From NCBI GenBank assembly GCA_905215725.1, contig CAJMRD010000107.1:1-5634 (forward strand): a stretch of 5,634 nt of DNA, written 5' to 3'. How positions within the stretch are numbered: the stretch's first letter is position 1; the number at the start of each line of letters is the position of its first letter. This DNA is from an uncultured bacterium (lineage in GTDB: Bacteria; Actinomycetota; Coriobacteriia; Coriobacteriales; Coriobacteriaceae). The position numbers and the translations under genes are program-made. Under the pieces are notes generated by a model, which saw nothing but the letters and a program-made list of their open reading frames with translations, had not been told where the DNA came from and searched no databases. Positions 1 to 5,634 of the stretch are shown here, one piece after another.

Positions 1-1798
1 CACCGAATCGCTCGCGCGCGTCGACGTGCTGTGTCTGGACAAGACGGGCACCATTACCTCGGGCCGCATGGAGGTCGAGGGCACCTATCCGCTGCCGGTT
101 GAAGGCGTGAGCGTGGGGGAGAGCGAGGCCGCCGTTCCCGTCGATACCACGGTGCTCGACTTTGCGCTCGCTAACGTCGCACGTGCGACTTCGGCGGATG
201 CCAATGAGACCTGCCAGGCGCTGCTCAACTACTATGCAGACCGTCCGGTCGAGGTGTCCGAGCCGCTGTCGGTCATTCCGTTCTCGTCGTCCAAAAAGTG
301 GAGCGGTGCTTCGTTTGCCCAAGGCTCCTATGTGATGGGTGCGGCGCAATTTGTGCTCTCTGATCGTGTGTTTTCTCAGGTCGAGAACCGTGTCGCCGAG
401 CTTGCCGATACCTGCCGCGTGCTCGTGGTGGCGCGCGTGGACGGCTTTACGCCCGATGGCGATATGGTGGGCGAGGCCGAGCCCGTGGGCTTTGTGACCA
501 TCCGTGACGAGATTCGTACCTCAGCGGCCGAGACCATCGGTTACTTTAACGAGCAGGGCGTGACCCTCAACGTGATCAGTGGCGACGACCCGCGTACGGT
601 GTCGTCGATCGCGCGCGTGGTGGGCGTGCCGGGGGCGGACGCTTATGTGGACGCCACGACGCTCGACACGCCGACCAAGCTCGATGCCGCAGTGGACCGC
701 TACCATGTCTTTGGTCGTGTGACCCCGCAGCAGAAGCGCGAGCTCGTGCAGGCGCTCAAGCGCCGCGAGCACACCGTGGCCATGACGGGCGACGGCGTCA
801 ACGACGTGCTGGCGCTCAAGGAGGCCGACTGCTCCGTCGCCATGGCGGCCGGCTCCGATGCCGCGCGCAACGTGGCCGAGATCGTGCTCGTCGACAACGA
901 CTTTGCCTCGATGCCCGCCGTGGTGGCCGAGGGCCGTCGCTCCATCAACAACCTGCAGCGTTCGGCTTCGCTGTTCTTGACCAAGACACTGTTCTCGATG
1001 GGCCTGGCGGCGCTGTGCATCGCGCTGCCGCCGTACCCTTTCGAGCCGATTCAGATGACGCTCATCAACTTCTTCTGCATTGGCGCGCCGGGCTTTGTCT
1101 TGGGCCTGGAGCCCAACAATGCTTGCGTGAAGGGGTCGTTCCTGACGAACGTGCTCAAGCGGGCACTGCCGGCGTCGATTGCGGTCATTTTGGCCGCGGC
1201 GCTCGATATCTTTGTGGCGCGCGTGTTTGGCTTTAGCCAGCTCACGCTGTCTACGATGTGCCTGCTTACGTCGTGCGCGGCGAGCGTCAGCCTGATCTGG
1301 CGCATCTCGCAGCCTCTCACGCCCTTGCGCGTGGTGCTCTTTGTGTTTGTAGTCGCCGGCATCTTGGTGGGCGTTATCGGATTCCCGGAGCTGCTGTCTA
1401 TTGCCAACCTGTCGATGGGCCAGATGGTTATCTTGGCTGTCATCGTGGTCTTTACCTGCTCGGTGTTCTTTAAGCTCGCCACGATGATGGATTTGCTCAA
1501 GCCGCGTCGTCGTCATGCCGCAACTGGTTTTGGCCGCGGTGTGCGCGTTCACCTGGGTCGCGGTGGCGGCAAGGTGAGCTCGACGGGTTCGACGGCGGAG
1601 CGTTTTGCCAAGCGCGTCGCCGCCGACATGGCGCAGCGCCGCGAAGATCGCACCGCTCGCGAGGCCGAGGCCCGCGCACTCGAGGGCGTGGCCCAGGTCC
1701 AGCCCAAGAAAAAGAAGCCCACGGGCGCCAAGCGCTCCCGCGTAACCAAGTCCGCCCAAGGCATCAAAGTTTCGATGCCAAGCAAAAAGAAGAAGTAA
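1..1798 (+). CDS. Cation-transporting P-type ATPase, CtpE-like, C-terminal part (5' end outside window)
   Basis: This is an ATP-driven membrane cation pump. Its reading frame is open from base 2, so the start and the actuator domain with M1-M4 lie upstream; 598 residues are visible. Residue 13 (bases 38-40) is the phosphorylated Asp of DKTGT. The hinge motif TGDGVND is at residues 262-268, preceded by SGDDPRT in the P domain. The usual KGAPE nucleotide-binding motif reads MGAAQ. About six hydrophobic segments (M5-M10) follow, from about residue 324 to 491. The sequence VLALKEADCSVAM after the hinge and the P-x-F-x-L-x-L-E-P-N pattern in M6 resemble mycobacterial CtpE, reported as a calcium transporter, so Ca2+ is a guess. 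M6 reads N-F-F-C-I-G-A-P, keeping the Asn but lacking the Asp of SERCA-type calcium sites. A basic tail of about 98 residues follows the last helix. The family call is firm; the substrate is not. Confidence 0.93.
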   Translation, partial: TESLARVDVLCLDKTGTITSGRMEVEGTYPLPVEGVSVGESEAAVPVDTTVLDFALANVARATSADANETCQALLNYYADRPVEVSEPLSVIPFSSSKKWSGASFAQGSYVMGAAQFVLSDRVFSQVENRVAELADTCRVLVVARVDGFTPDGDMVGEAEPVGFVTIRDEIRTSAAETIGYFNEQGVTLNVISGDDPRTVSSIARVVGVPGADAYVDATTLDTPTKLDAAVDRYHVFGRVTPQQKRELVQALKRREHTVAMTGDGVNDVLALKEADCSVAMAAGSDAARNVAEIVLVDNDFASMPAVVAEGRRSINNLQRSASLFLTKTLFSMGLAALCIALPPYPFEPIQMTLINFFCIGAPGFVLGLEPNNACVKGSFLTNVLKRALPASIAVILAAALDIFVARVFGFSQLTLSTMCLLTSCAASVSLIWRISQPLTPLRVVLFVFVVAGILVGVIGFPELLSIANLSMGQMVILAVIVVFTCSVFFKLATMMDLLKPRRRHAATGFGRGVRVHLGRGGGKVSSTGSTAERFAKRVAADMAQRREDRTAREAEARALEGVAQVQPKKKKPTGAKRSRVTKSAQGIKVSMPSKKKK

Positions 1799-1852
1799 CT
1801 GCGCGTCCTAGCGATGTTGAATTGGTGCCTTGCTCCTGTGGGGCCGTGGCGA

Positions 1853-1861
1853 TGTTATGCT
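1853..1861 (+). promoter_or_regulatory. Possible extended -10 promoter for the zinc-ribbon gene
   Basis: TGTTATGCT matches the extended -10 pattern TGnTATnnT and lies about 40 bases before the GTG start, which would give a leader of roughly 34 bases. The only TTG-type -35 candidate (TTGCTC, 1830-1835) is 20 bases away, which is too far for good spacing, so this would depend on the extended -10 element. I see no convincing terminator hairpin in 1799-1852, so read-through from the ATPase gene is also possible. Confidence 0.4.
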
Positions 1862-1888
1862 CTAACCTCGATTGTTTGAATTGCTTCG

Positions 1889-1897
1889 AAAAGAGGA
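1889..1897 (+). promoter_or_regulatory. Ribosome binding site selecting the GTG start at 1902
   Basis: AAAAGAGGA ends four bases before GTG 1902, so the AGAGG core has normal spacing. This decides the start. The upstream in-frame TTG at 1872 would add ten residues but has no Shine-Dalgarno sequence. Starting at GTG also places the first zinc-ribbon cysteine at residue 3, as is common for zinc-ribbon membrane proteins. Confidence 0.75.
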
Positions 1898-1901
1898 TGC
1901 C

Positions 1902-3044
1902 GTGATCTGTCCGCATTGCCTTAAGACCATCGAGGACGGCGCCTCGTTCTGCCCCTACTGCAACGCCTATGTGGGTCCGGGCGATGGTCCGGAGCACACC
2001 GAGTTCGTGTTCTGTGAGGGCTGCGGTGCCCGTCTTTCTCCGCATGATCGTACGTGCCCCAAATGCGGACGCCCCGCTCCGGGTATCCTCTCCGAGGACG
2101 CGGCCGCATCCGACCTGGCAGCGGGCCGCACGGCGGGCTTTCCGCGCCTAACGCAAGAGCAGATCGATACCGAGGTGCCGCATGCGCCGGCCTCTGCTGC
2201 TGCGGTGCTTTCGGACGCCGCCGACCCCAATGAGACCTGCGTGCTGCCGGCTTTCGATAAGGATTTCGGTATCCCCAAGGTCGATATTCCCACGCCCGTT
2301 TCCCTGCATGACGATGCTCAAAAACCCAAGCGCAAGGTGCACCCCGACGAGGACGCCTATCACAAGCATAAGCGTCATATTCCTAAGCCGCTCATTATCA
2401 TCGCGGTCCTTGCCGTCGTTTGCGGCGGTGCCTATTGGTTCGTGACGACCGATCCCATGGGTGTTATGCCCGGCTTCTACGACCAGTTTGGCCAAGCTGC
2501 ACAGACCACCTTCCCCACGCGCCAAAAGGGCGAGGCCACTGAGGACGATACCAAGCAGGGCGATTCTGCCGAGGTGGTCCAGGAAGAAACCGTGCTCACC
2601 GATGATCAGCTCTATACCAGGCTCGACGGTCTGTATCAGACCATCGTGTCCTATGCTGACGAGGATCAGATCGGCGAGGTCATCGATTCCTTTAACAACG
2701 GCTATCTCCGAACGCCGCTGTCCACCCGTCAGGAGCTGTCGCAGAGTGCCTACGCCCTGCGTGACCAGATAAAAAAGACGCAAGATGAGCTTAACAACCT
2801 GAAAGTACAGGACGATACGGTCTATGCGGACGACATCGCCCACTTAAAGCAGCTTGCCGAGTGGATGTACGAGCGCGTCGACGTGATCTGCCAGAGCTGG
2901 GACATCTCGCTGGCCATTCCTGATGGTGAGTCGATGAGTTCCCACCAAAGCGATATTCTGGCGCCCATCGCACAGGGCGGCAACAGCGCGCTGAATCAGT
3001 ATGACGCCAACGTGGGCTCCTGGAAGCCGCAGCAGCGTTCCTAA
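1902..3044 (+). CDS. Double zinc-ribbon, single-pass membrane protein of unknown function
   Basis: This 380-residue protein has no function I can name. Two zinc ribbons with identical spacing open it: C3-x2-C6-x10-C17-x2-C20 and C38-x2-C41-x10-C52-x2-C55. Each should bind one structural Zn2+. A poorly ordered linker (about 60-145) follows, then a basic stretch rich in Lys and His (about 146-162) and one hydrophobic helix at about 162-181. By the positive-inside rule the ribbons are cytoplasmic and residues 182-380 are outside. The outer part begins with an acidic, Gln/Asp/Glu-rich spacer and then becomes helical, with a likely coiled coil at about 275-325. Zinc ribbons followed by a transmembrane helix are common in Gram-positive and actinobacterial membrane proteins, where they usually act as protein-interaction or sensing modules; that role is inferred here. 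The gene starts 103 bases after the ATPase stop and ends 107 bases before the cyclophilin gene, so it may be a single transcription unit. Confidence 0.88.
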   Translation: MICPHCLKTIEDGASFCPYCNAYVGPGDGPEHTEFVFCEGCGARLSPHDRTCPKCGRPAPGILSEDAAASDLAAGRTAGFPRLTQEQIDTEVPHAPASAAAVLSDAADPNETCVLPAFDKDFGIPKVDIPTPVSLHDDAQKPKRKVHPDEDAYHKHKRHIPKPLIIIAVLAVVCGGAYWFVTTDPMGVMPGFYDQFGQAAQTTFPTRQKGEATEDDTKQGDSAEVVQEETVLTDDQLYTRLDGLYQTIVSYADEDQIGEVIDSFNNGYLRTPLSTRQELSQSAYALRDQIKKTQDELNNLKVQDDTVYADDIAHLKQLAEWMYERVDVICQSWDISLAIPDGESMSSHQSDILAPIAQGGNSALNQYDANVGSWKPQQRS

Positions 3045-3082
3045 AATTAGTTCGCCATAGTCGGCATAACCTACGTGCGCAA

Positions 3083-3112
3083 TTGATGTAAGCCCGTGCT
3101 TATTGCTACAAT
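3083..3112 (+). promoter_or_regulatory. Sigma-70-type promoter for the cyclophilin-TPR operon
   Basis: A -35 element TTGATG (3083-3088) and a -10 element TACAAT (3107-3112) are separated by 18 bases. The -10 is preceded by TGC, giving an extended -10. Transcription should begin near 3119, leaving a leader of about 33 bases. This stretch is more AT-rich than the coding regions on either side. It is the best promoter match in the window. Confidence 0.7.
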
Positions 3113-3137
3113 TCGTACAAATATGCTTTAAACGCAC

Positions 3138-3146
3138 GAGGAAGGA
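3138..3146 (+). promoter_or_regulatory. Ribosome binding site for the cyclophilin gene
   Basis: GAGGAAGGA contains two overlapping purine-rich cores (GAGG and AAGGA). The second lies five bases before ATG 3152, and the first lies further upstream. This suggests efficient initiation and supports the ATG as the true start. Confidence 0.75.
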
Positions 3147-3151
3147 ACCAC

Positions 3152-3694
3152 ATGTTTGGTTTTAAGAAAGAGCTCTACACGCCCGAGTATCAGCTTGCCG
3201 GCGACGAGTGCGCCGTTATCGAGACGTCGAAGGGTACCATCAAGGTCAAGTTTGACGGTGAGGGCGCTCCCATTCATGTCGCGAACTTCTGCGAGCTTTC
3301 CACGATGGGTTTCTATGATGGCCTTAAGTTCCATCGCTATGTGCCCGGCTTTGTCATTCAGGGCGGCGACCCCAATACCCGCGACATGTCCGGCGCCGAC
3401 GTCGCTGCCGGTCTTGAGGGCCCCGACGGCATGCCCGGTACCGGTGGCCCCGGCTACTGCATCAAGGGCGAGTTTGCCACCAATCCGCGCAACAGCCATG
3501 TCGATGGCGCCCTTGCCATGGCACGCTCTATGGACCCCGATTCCGCGGGTTCGCAGTTCTACTTCTGCCTGGGTGCCCAGCATAACCTCGATTCTGGCTA
3601 CACCGTCTTTGGTACCACGGTCGAGGGTCTCGATGTGATTTCGCAGCTGCGTGCCGGCGACGAGATCGTCCATGTCGAGATTGTTCACGAGTAA
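3152..3694 (+). CDS. Cyclophilin-type peptidyl-prolyl cis-trans isomerase
   Basis: This enzyme catalyses cis-trans isomerisation of Xaa-Pro peptide bonds and helps protein folding. It has 180 residues, close to a lone cyclophilin domain, with no signal peptide or membrane segment, so it should be cytoplasmic. Signature motifs are FHRYVPGFVIQGGDP (residues 60-74), with R62, F67 and Q70 matching R55, F60 and Q63 of human cyclophilin A, and GSQFYF at 133-138, where Q135 matches Q111. Compared with cyclophilin A, W121 is Asn145, F113 is Tyr137 and H126 is Tyr150. Loss of the Trp usually means weak cyclosporin binding. Related bacterial enzymes often carry a similar LDGQY segment, so the Tyr is not a defect. 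A loop insertion of roughly 18 residues (about 77-95, rich in Gly, Asp and Ala) separates the QGGDP motif from the GTGGPGY segment. A double purine-rich ribosome site precedes the ATG. The gene heads a two-gene unit with the TPR gene. Confidence 0.95.
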   Translation: MFGFKKELYTPEYQLAGDECAVIETSKGTIKVKFDGEGAPIHVANFCELSTMGFYDGLKFHRYVPGFVIQGGDPNTRDMSGADVAAGLEGPDGMPGTGGPGYCIKGEFATNPRNSHVDGALAMARSMDPDSAGSQFYFCLGAQHNLDSGYTVFGTTVEGLDVISQLRAGDEIVHVEIVHE

Positions 3695-3699
3695 AGGGG
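3693..3699 (+). promoter_or_regulatory. Ribosome binding site of the TPR gene, overlapping the cyclophilin stop
   Basis: AAAGGGG begins inside the TAA stop of the cyclophilin gene (3692-3694) and lies six bases before TTG 3706. The overlap points to a shared transcript and possible translational coupling. It also supports TTG as the start, since no ATG or GTG has a comparable site here. Confidence 0.75.
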
Positions 3700-3705
3700 A
3701 CTTCC

Positions 3706-5010
3706 TTGAATAGCCAGCTGATCCAACAGGGCCGCGCCGCTTACCGCGCGGGTGATTTTTCCGCTGCAGCCCAGATGCTTGGGGCGGCAAAGACTCCCGA
3801 TGAGATTATGGGCGAGGCCGATCACCTTCGTGGCAACGCCTTGATGCACCTGGGCATGTATGCCGAGGCCGCCGAGGCCTATGCCGCCGCCCTCAACGAC
3901 GGCACCTACGGCAAGCGCGGCGCGCTGCTCACCAACCGCGGCAAGGCGCTTGCCGCCGTGGGCGACTACACGACGGCCGCTCAGGCGTTCTCTGCCGCTA
4001 CGCAGGATGCTTCCTATGCCACGCCGTTCAAGGCCTATCTGGGCCTGGGCAATGCGCTGTTCCAGTCGGGCGACTATGCCAACGCAGGAACCGCCTTCCG
4101 TCAGGCTGCCATCGACGGCGCCAATCCGGCTCCTGCCGCCGCGCTCGGCGAGCTCGGTCGTTGCTTCATTAAGCTCGGCCGTCCGGCGGATGCCGTGGAG
4201 ACCTACCGCACGGCTATCGACTTTGCCGGCCCCCGCGACGACACGCGTGCGCTCAACGCCGGCATGGGTCAGGCGCTTTCTGCCGCCGGCCGTCCCTCCG
4301 ACGCACTCGACGCCTTTAACGCCGCTACTGCCGATGGCATCTACCAGCTCACCTCCGAGCAGGCCGATGAGCTTGCCCGCGTGCACGATTCGCTTGCCGC
4401 GCTGTCTGCCCAGACGGCTATGGCCACGGCTCCGGCGCCCGCGATGGACGCTCCTGCCGTCGATCCGCTCGATCCTACGGGCGCGACCGGTCAGTTTATG
4501 CCCGATCCCTCGGACACCGGCTTCTTTACGCTGTCCGAGTCCGAGATGGTCCAGCAGGACCGTCAGGATCGTAAGCAGGCCAAGGTCCGTCGTCGCCATC
4601 GCCACACGGGTCTCAAAGTCTTCATCGTGCTGCTTCTGCTCATTTTGATCGCCGCGGGCGGTCTGGGCTTTGCCTACACGCGCGGCTTTGGCTTCCCGTC
4701 TCAGGAATCTGTGGTTTCCGATCTGTTCCAGGCCGCCGGCGACGGTGACGCCGCAAAGGCCGAGACTTGCCTGGCCTCGAGCCTGTCCGAGGACGCTAAG
4801 TCGATGATCATCTCCTCGATTCCGCAGGGTGCCACCGTGTCCGTCGAGGGCATGGATCAGTCCATGACCGAGACGACCGCCAAGGTGAAGGCATCGCTGT
4901 CCAAGGGCGGTGAGCAGGAGTACACCGTCAAATTCGTGCGCTCCGACAACCATATCGGCTGGGCTGTTTCCTCGCTCGATATGGATTTCTCGGCTGCTGA
5001 CAACCAGTAG
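3706..5010 (+). CDS. TPR-repeat single-pass membrane protein with extracytoplasmic C-terminal domain
   Basis: This 434-residue protein has a recognisable architecture but no assigned function. Six tetratricopeptide-like repeats fill residues 5-210. Their landmark glycines (G-D-F/Y or G-R-P before the second helix) fall at 16, 50, 86, 122, 158 and 195, so most units are 36-37 residues long rather than the canonical 34. A linker rich in Ala, Pro, Asp and Ser (about 220-285) follows. Next come a strongly basic stretch (R and K, about 287-303) and one hydrophobic helix at 305-324, so the TPRs are cytoplasmic and the C-terminus is outside. Residues 332-430 begin with a helix of the pattern VVxxLFxAAxxGDxxxAxxxL and end in alternating beta-like segments. 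This recalls small DUF4878 or NTF2-like domains; that match is by eye and uncertain. TPRs usually scaffold protein complexes. The gene starts 11 bases after the cyclophilin stop and ends before a hairpin and mreB, so a role in folding or envelope assembly is plausible but inferred. Confidence 0.88.
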   Translation: MNSQLIQQGRAAYRAGDFSAAAQMLGAAKTPDEIMGEADHLRGNALMHLGMYAEAAEAYAAALNDGTYGKRGALLTNRGKALAAVGDYTTAAQAFSAATQDASYATPFKAYLGLGNALFQSGDYANAGTAFRQAAIDGANPAPAAALGELGRCFIKLGRPADAVETYRTAIDFAGPRDDTRALNAGMGQALSAAGRPSDALDAFNAATADGIYQLTSEQADELARVHDSLAALSAQTAMATAPAPAMDAPAVDPLDPTGATGQFMPDPSDTGFFTLSESEMVQQDRQDRKQAKVRRRHRHTGLKVFIVLLLLILIAAGGLGFAYTRGFGFPSQESVVSDLFQAAGDGDAAKAETCLASSLSEDAKSMIISSIPQGATVSVEGMDQSMTETTAKVKASLSKGGEQEYTVKFVRSDNHIGWAVSSLDMDFSAADNQ

Positions 5011-5032
5011 TGACCTTATGGGATTTAGCTTT

Positions 5033-5065
5033 GCCCGGCGCTTCACCGCAAGTGAGGTGCCGGGC
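5033..5065 (+). terminator. Strong hairpin after the TPR gene, likely transcription terminator
   Basis: Two 14-base arms (5033-5046 and 5052-5065) pair fully, allowing two G-U wobbles, around the five-base loop CGCAA. The outer seven pairs are all G-C. The hairpin begins 22 bases after the TPR stop codon. It is followed by TTGCGCTAG rather than a run of T, so it is a U-poor hairpin of the sort found in high-GC actinobacteria; termination may be partial. The opposite strand also lacks a T run after the stem. Confidence 0.65.
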
Positions 5066-5080
5066 TTGCGCTAGTATGAT
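5052..5080 (+). promoter_or_regulatory. Likely mreB promoter overlapping the terminator stem
   Basis: TATGAT at 5075-5080 is a good -10 element. With a 17-base spacer the -35 would be GTGAGG (5052-5057), a weak match that sits in the 3' arm of the hairpin. Transcription would start near 5087, giving a leader of about 40 bases before the TTG start. The short repeat GCTAGTA (5070-5076 and 5083-5089) covers the edge of the -10 and the start region; no regulator can be named from it. Confidence 0.5.
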
Positions 5081-5115
5081 GAGCTAGTAGTTTTCCAGCA
5101 ATCATCCAACACATC

Positions 5116-5120
5116 AGGAG
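5116..5120 (+). promoter_or_regulatory. Ribosome binding site selecting the TTG start of mreB
   Basis: AGGAG lies five bases before TTG 5126, an ideal spacing. The in-frame ATGs at 5138 and 5144 are 17 and 23 bases from it, too far for normal initiation, so TTG 5126 is preferred. Confidence 0.75.
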
Positions 5121-5125
5121 TTGCG

Positions 5126-5634
5126 TTGTTTTCTTTGATGGATATGTTCTTCGGTAGCTATGCGGGCGATCTTGCCATCGACCTCGGCACCGCAAATACG
5201 CTTGTCTCCGTGCGCGGCAAGGGCATCGTCATTCGCGAGCCCTCCGTTGTCGCCATCGACAAGAACGACGAGCGCATCCTGGCGGTCGGTATCGAGGCAA
5301 AGCGCATGCTCGGCCGTACGCCTGGCAACATCGTGGCCGTTCGTCCCCTGAAGGACGGCGTCATCGCCGACTTCGATGTTACCGAGGCCATGCTTCGCTA
5401 CTTTATCGACAAGGCGTCCGAGAAGCGCTACCCGTGGACTCCGCGTCCGCGTGTTGTCGTCTGCGTTCCCTCCGGTGTCACGTCGGTCGAGAAGCGTGCC
5501 GTATTTGAGGCCACGATCCAGGCCGGCGCTCGCCAGGCCTACCTGATCGAGGAGCCCATGGCTGCCGCTATCGGCGCCGACCTGCCCGTCGAGGAGCCCA
5601 CCGGCTCCATGGTCATCGACATCGGTGGCGGTAC
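5126..5634 (+). CDS. mreB: Rod shape-determining protein MreB, N-terminal half (3' end outside window)
   Basis: MreB is the bacterial actin homologue. It polymerises on the inner face of the membrane and guides the elongation machinery for side-wall peptidoglycan. The visible 169 residues are about half of the usual length of roughly 340. The first phosphate motif DLGTANT begins at D19. The segment VVVCVPSGVTSVEKRAV and the catalytic-region motif EEPMAAAIG (from E142) follow in the expected order. The window ends in the second phosphate motif, DIGGG, from D165. The start chosen is TTG 5126, because AGGAG lies five bases upstream. It gives a hydrophobic N-terminus (Met, Phe, Leu-rich, residues 1-9) that could act as the membrane-binding segment known in several MreB proteins. 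The gene has its own probable promoter and is separated from the TPR gene by a hairpin. The rest of a mreB-mreC-type cluster may follow but is not visible. Paralogues such as Mbl cannot be excluded. Confidence 0.95.
   Translation, partial: MFSLMDMFFGSYAGDLAIDLGTANTLVSVRGKGIVIREPSVVAIDKNDERILAVGIEAKRMLGRTPGNIVAVRPLKDGVIADFDVTEAMLRYFIDKASEKRYPWTPRPRVVVCVPSGVTSVEKRAVFEATIQAGARQAYLIEEPMAAAIGADLPVEEPTGSMVIDIGGG

Noticed and set aside
521..1759. A 412-codon open frame on the minus strand opposite the ATPase
   Set aside because: The translation is rich in Arg, His and Gln with no recognisable motif, and the + strand carries unmistakable P-type ATPase motifs. It is an antisense shadow.
1811..1856. 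Direct repeat GCGATGTT at 1811-1818 and 1849-1856
   Set aside because: It is only eight bases long, with no symmetry and no match to a known operator. It sits near the possible promoter but cannot be told from chance.
1872..1901. TTG start extending the zinc-ribbon protein by ten residues
   Set aside because: No ribosome site precedes it, and the good AGAGG site lies inside this extension and serves GTG 1902.
1799..1901. Search for a terminator after the ATPase gene
   Set aside because: No inverted repeat with a convincing stem is visible, so no terminator is called.
201..2240. The 14-base string CCAATGAGACCTGC at 201-214 and again at 2227-2240
   Set aside because: Both copies lie in coding sequence for Asn-Glu-Thr-Cys and share no wider similarity. 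One shared string of this length looks like coincidence with common codon choice.
3685..5046. A 453-codon open frame on the minus strand opposite the TPR gene
   Set aside because: Its codon pattern is the mirror of a GC-rich gene on the + strand. The translation is low-complexity Gly/Arg/Val with no domain, while the + frame has clear TPRs, a membrane helix and a ribosome site.

Overview
The window looks like ordinary chromosome from a high-GC actinobacterium, most likely a Coriobacteriia gut commensal such as Collinsella. This lineage call is an inference. It rests on the GC-rich third positions, the GTG and TTG starts with clear Shine-Dalgarno sequences, and the overall style of the proteins. 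All five genes lie on the + strand. No transposase, integrase, CRISPR array, rRNA or tRNA gene is visible.

Layout. (1) Bases 1-1798 hold the C-terminal two thirds or so of a cation-transporting P-type ATPase, entering already at its phosphorylation motif. It resembles the CtpE-like group and ends in an unusual lysine/arginine-rich cytoplasmic tail. (2) Bases 1902-3044 encode a single-pass membrane protein with two N-terminal zinc ribbons inside the cell and a partly helical domain outside. (3) Bases 3152-3694 encode a cytoplasmic cyclophilin-type peptidyl-prolyl isomerase with its own good promoter. (4) Bases 3706-5010 start 11 bases after the cyclophilin stop, so they are almost certainly co-transcribed with it. 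They encode a protein with six TPR repeats, one transmembrane helix and an extracytoplasmic C-terminal domain. (5) After a strong hairpin and a compact promoter, bases 5126-5634 encode the first half of the actin-like shape protein MreB, cut off by the window end.

The ATPase works in the membrane on cation transport, and MreB organises peptidoglycan synthesis. The zinc-ribbon and TPR proteins share one topology: a cytoplasmic interaction module, a basic juxtamembrane stretch, one helix, and an outer domain. They flank a cytosolic foldase just upstream of mreB. A link to envelope assembly is a reasonable guess from position, but nothing in the sequence proves it. I see no clear new defence, mobile or biosynthetic system. 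The most interesting items are the ATPase tail, the paired single-pass proteins, and the terminator that overlaps the mreB promoter.
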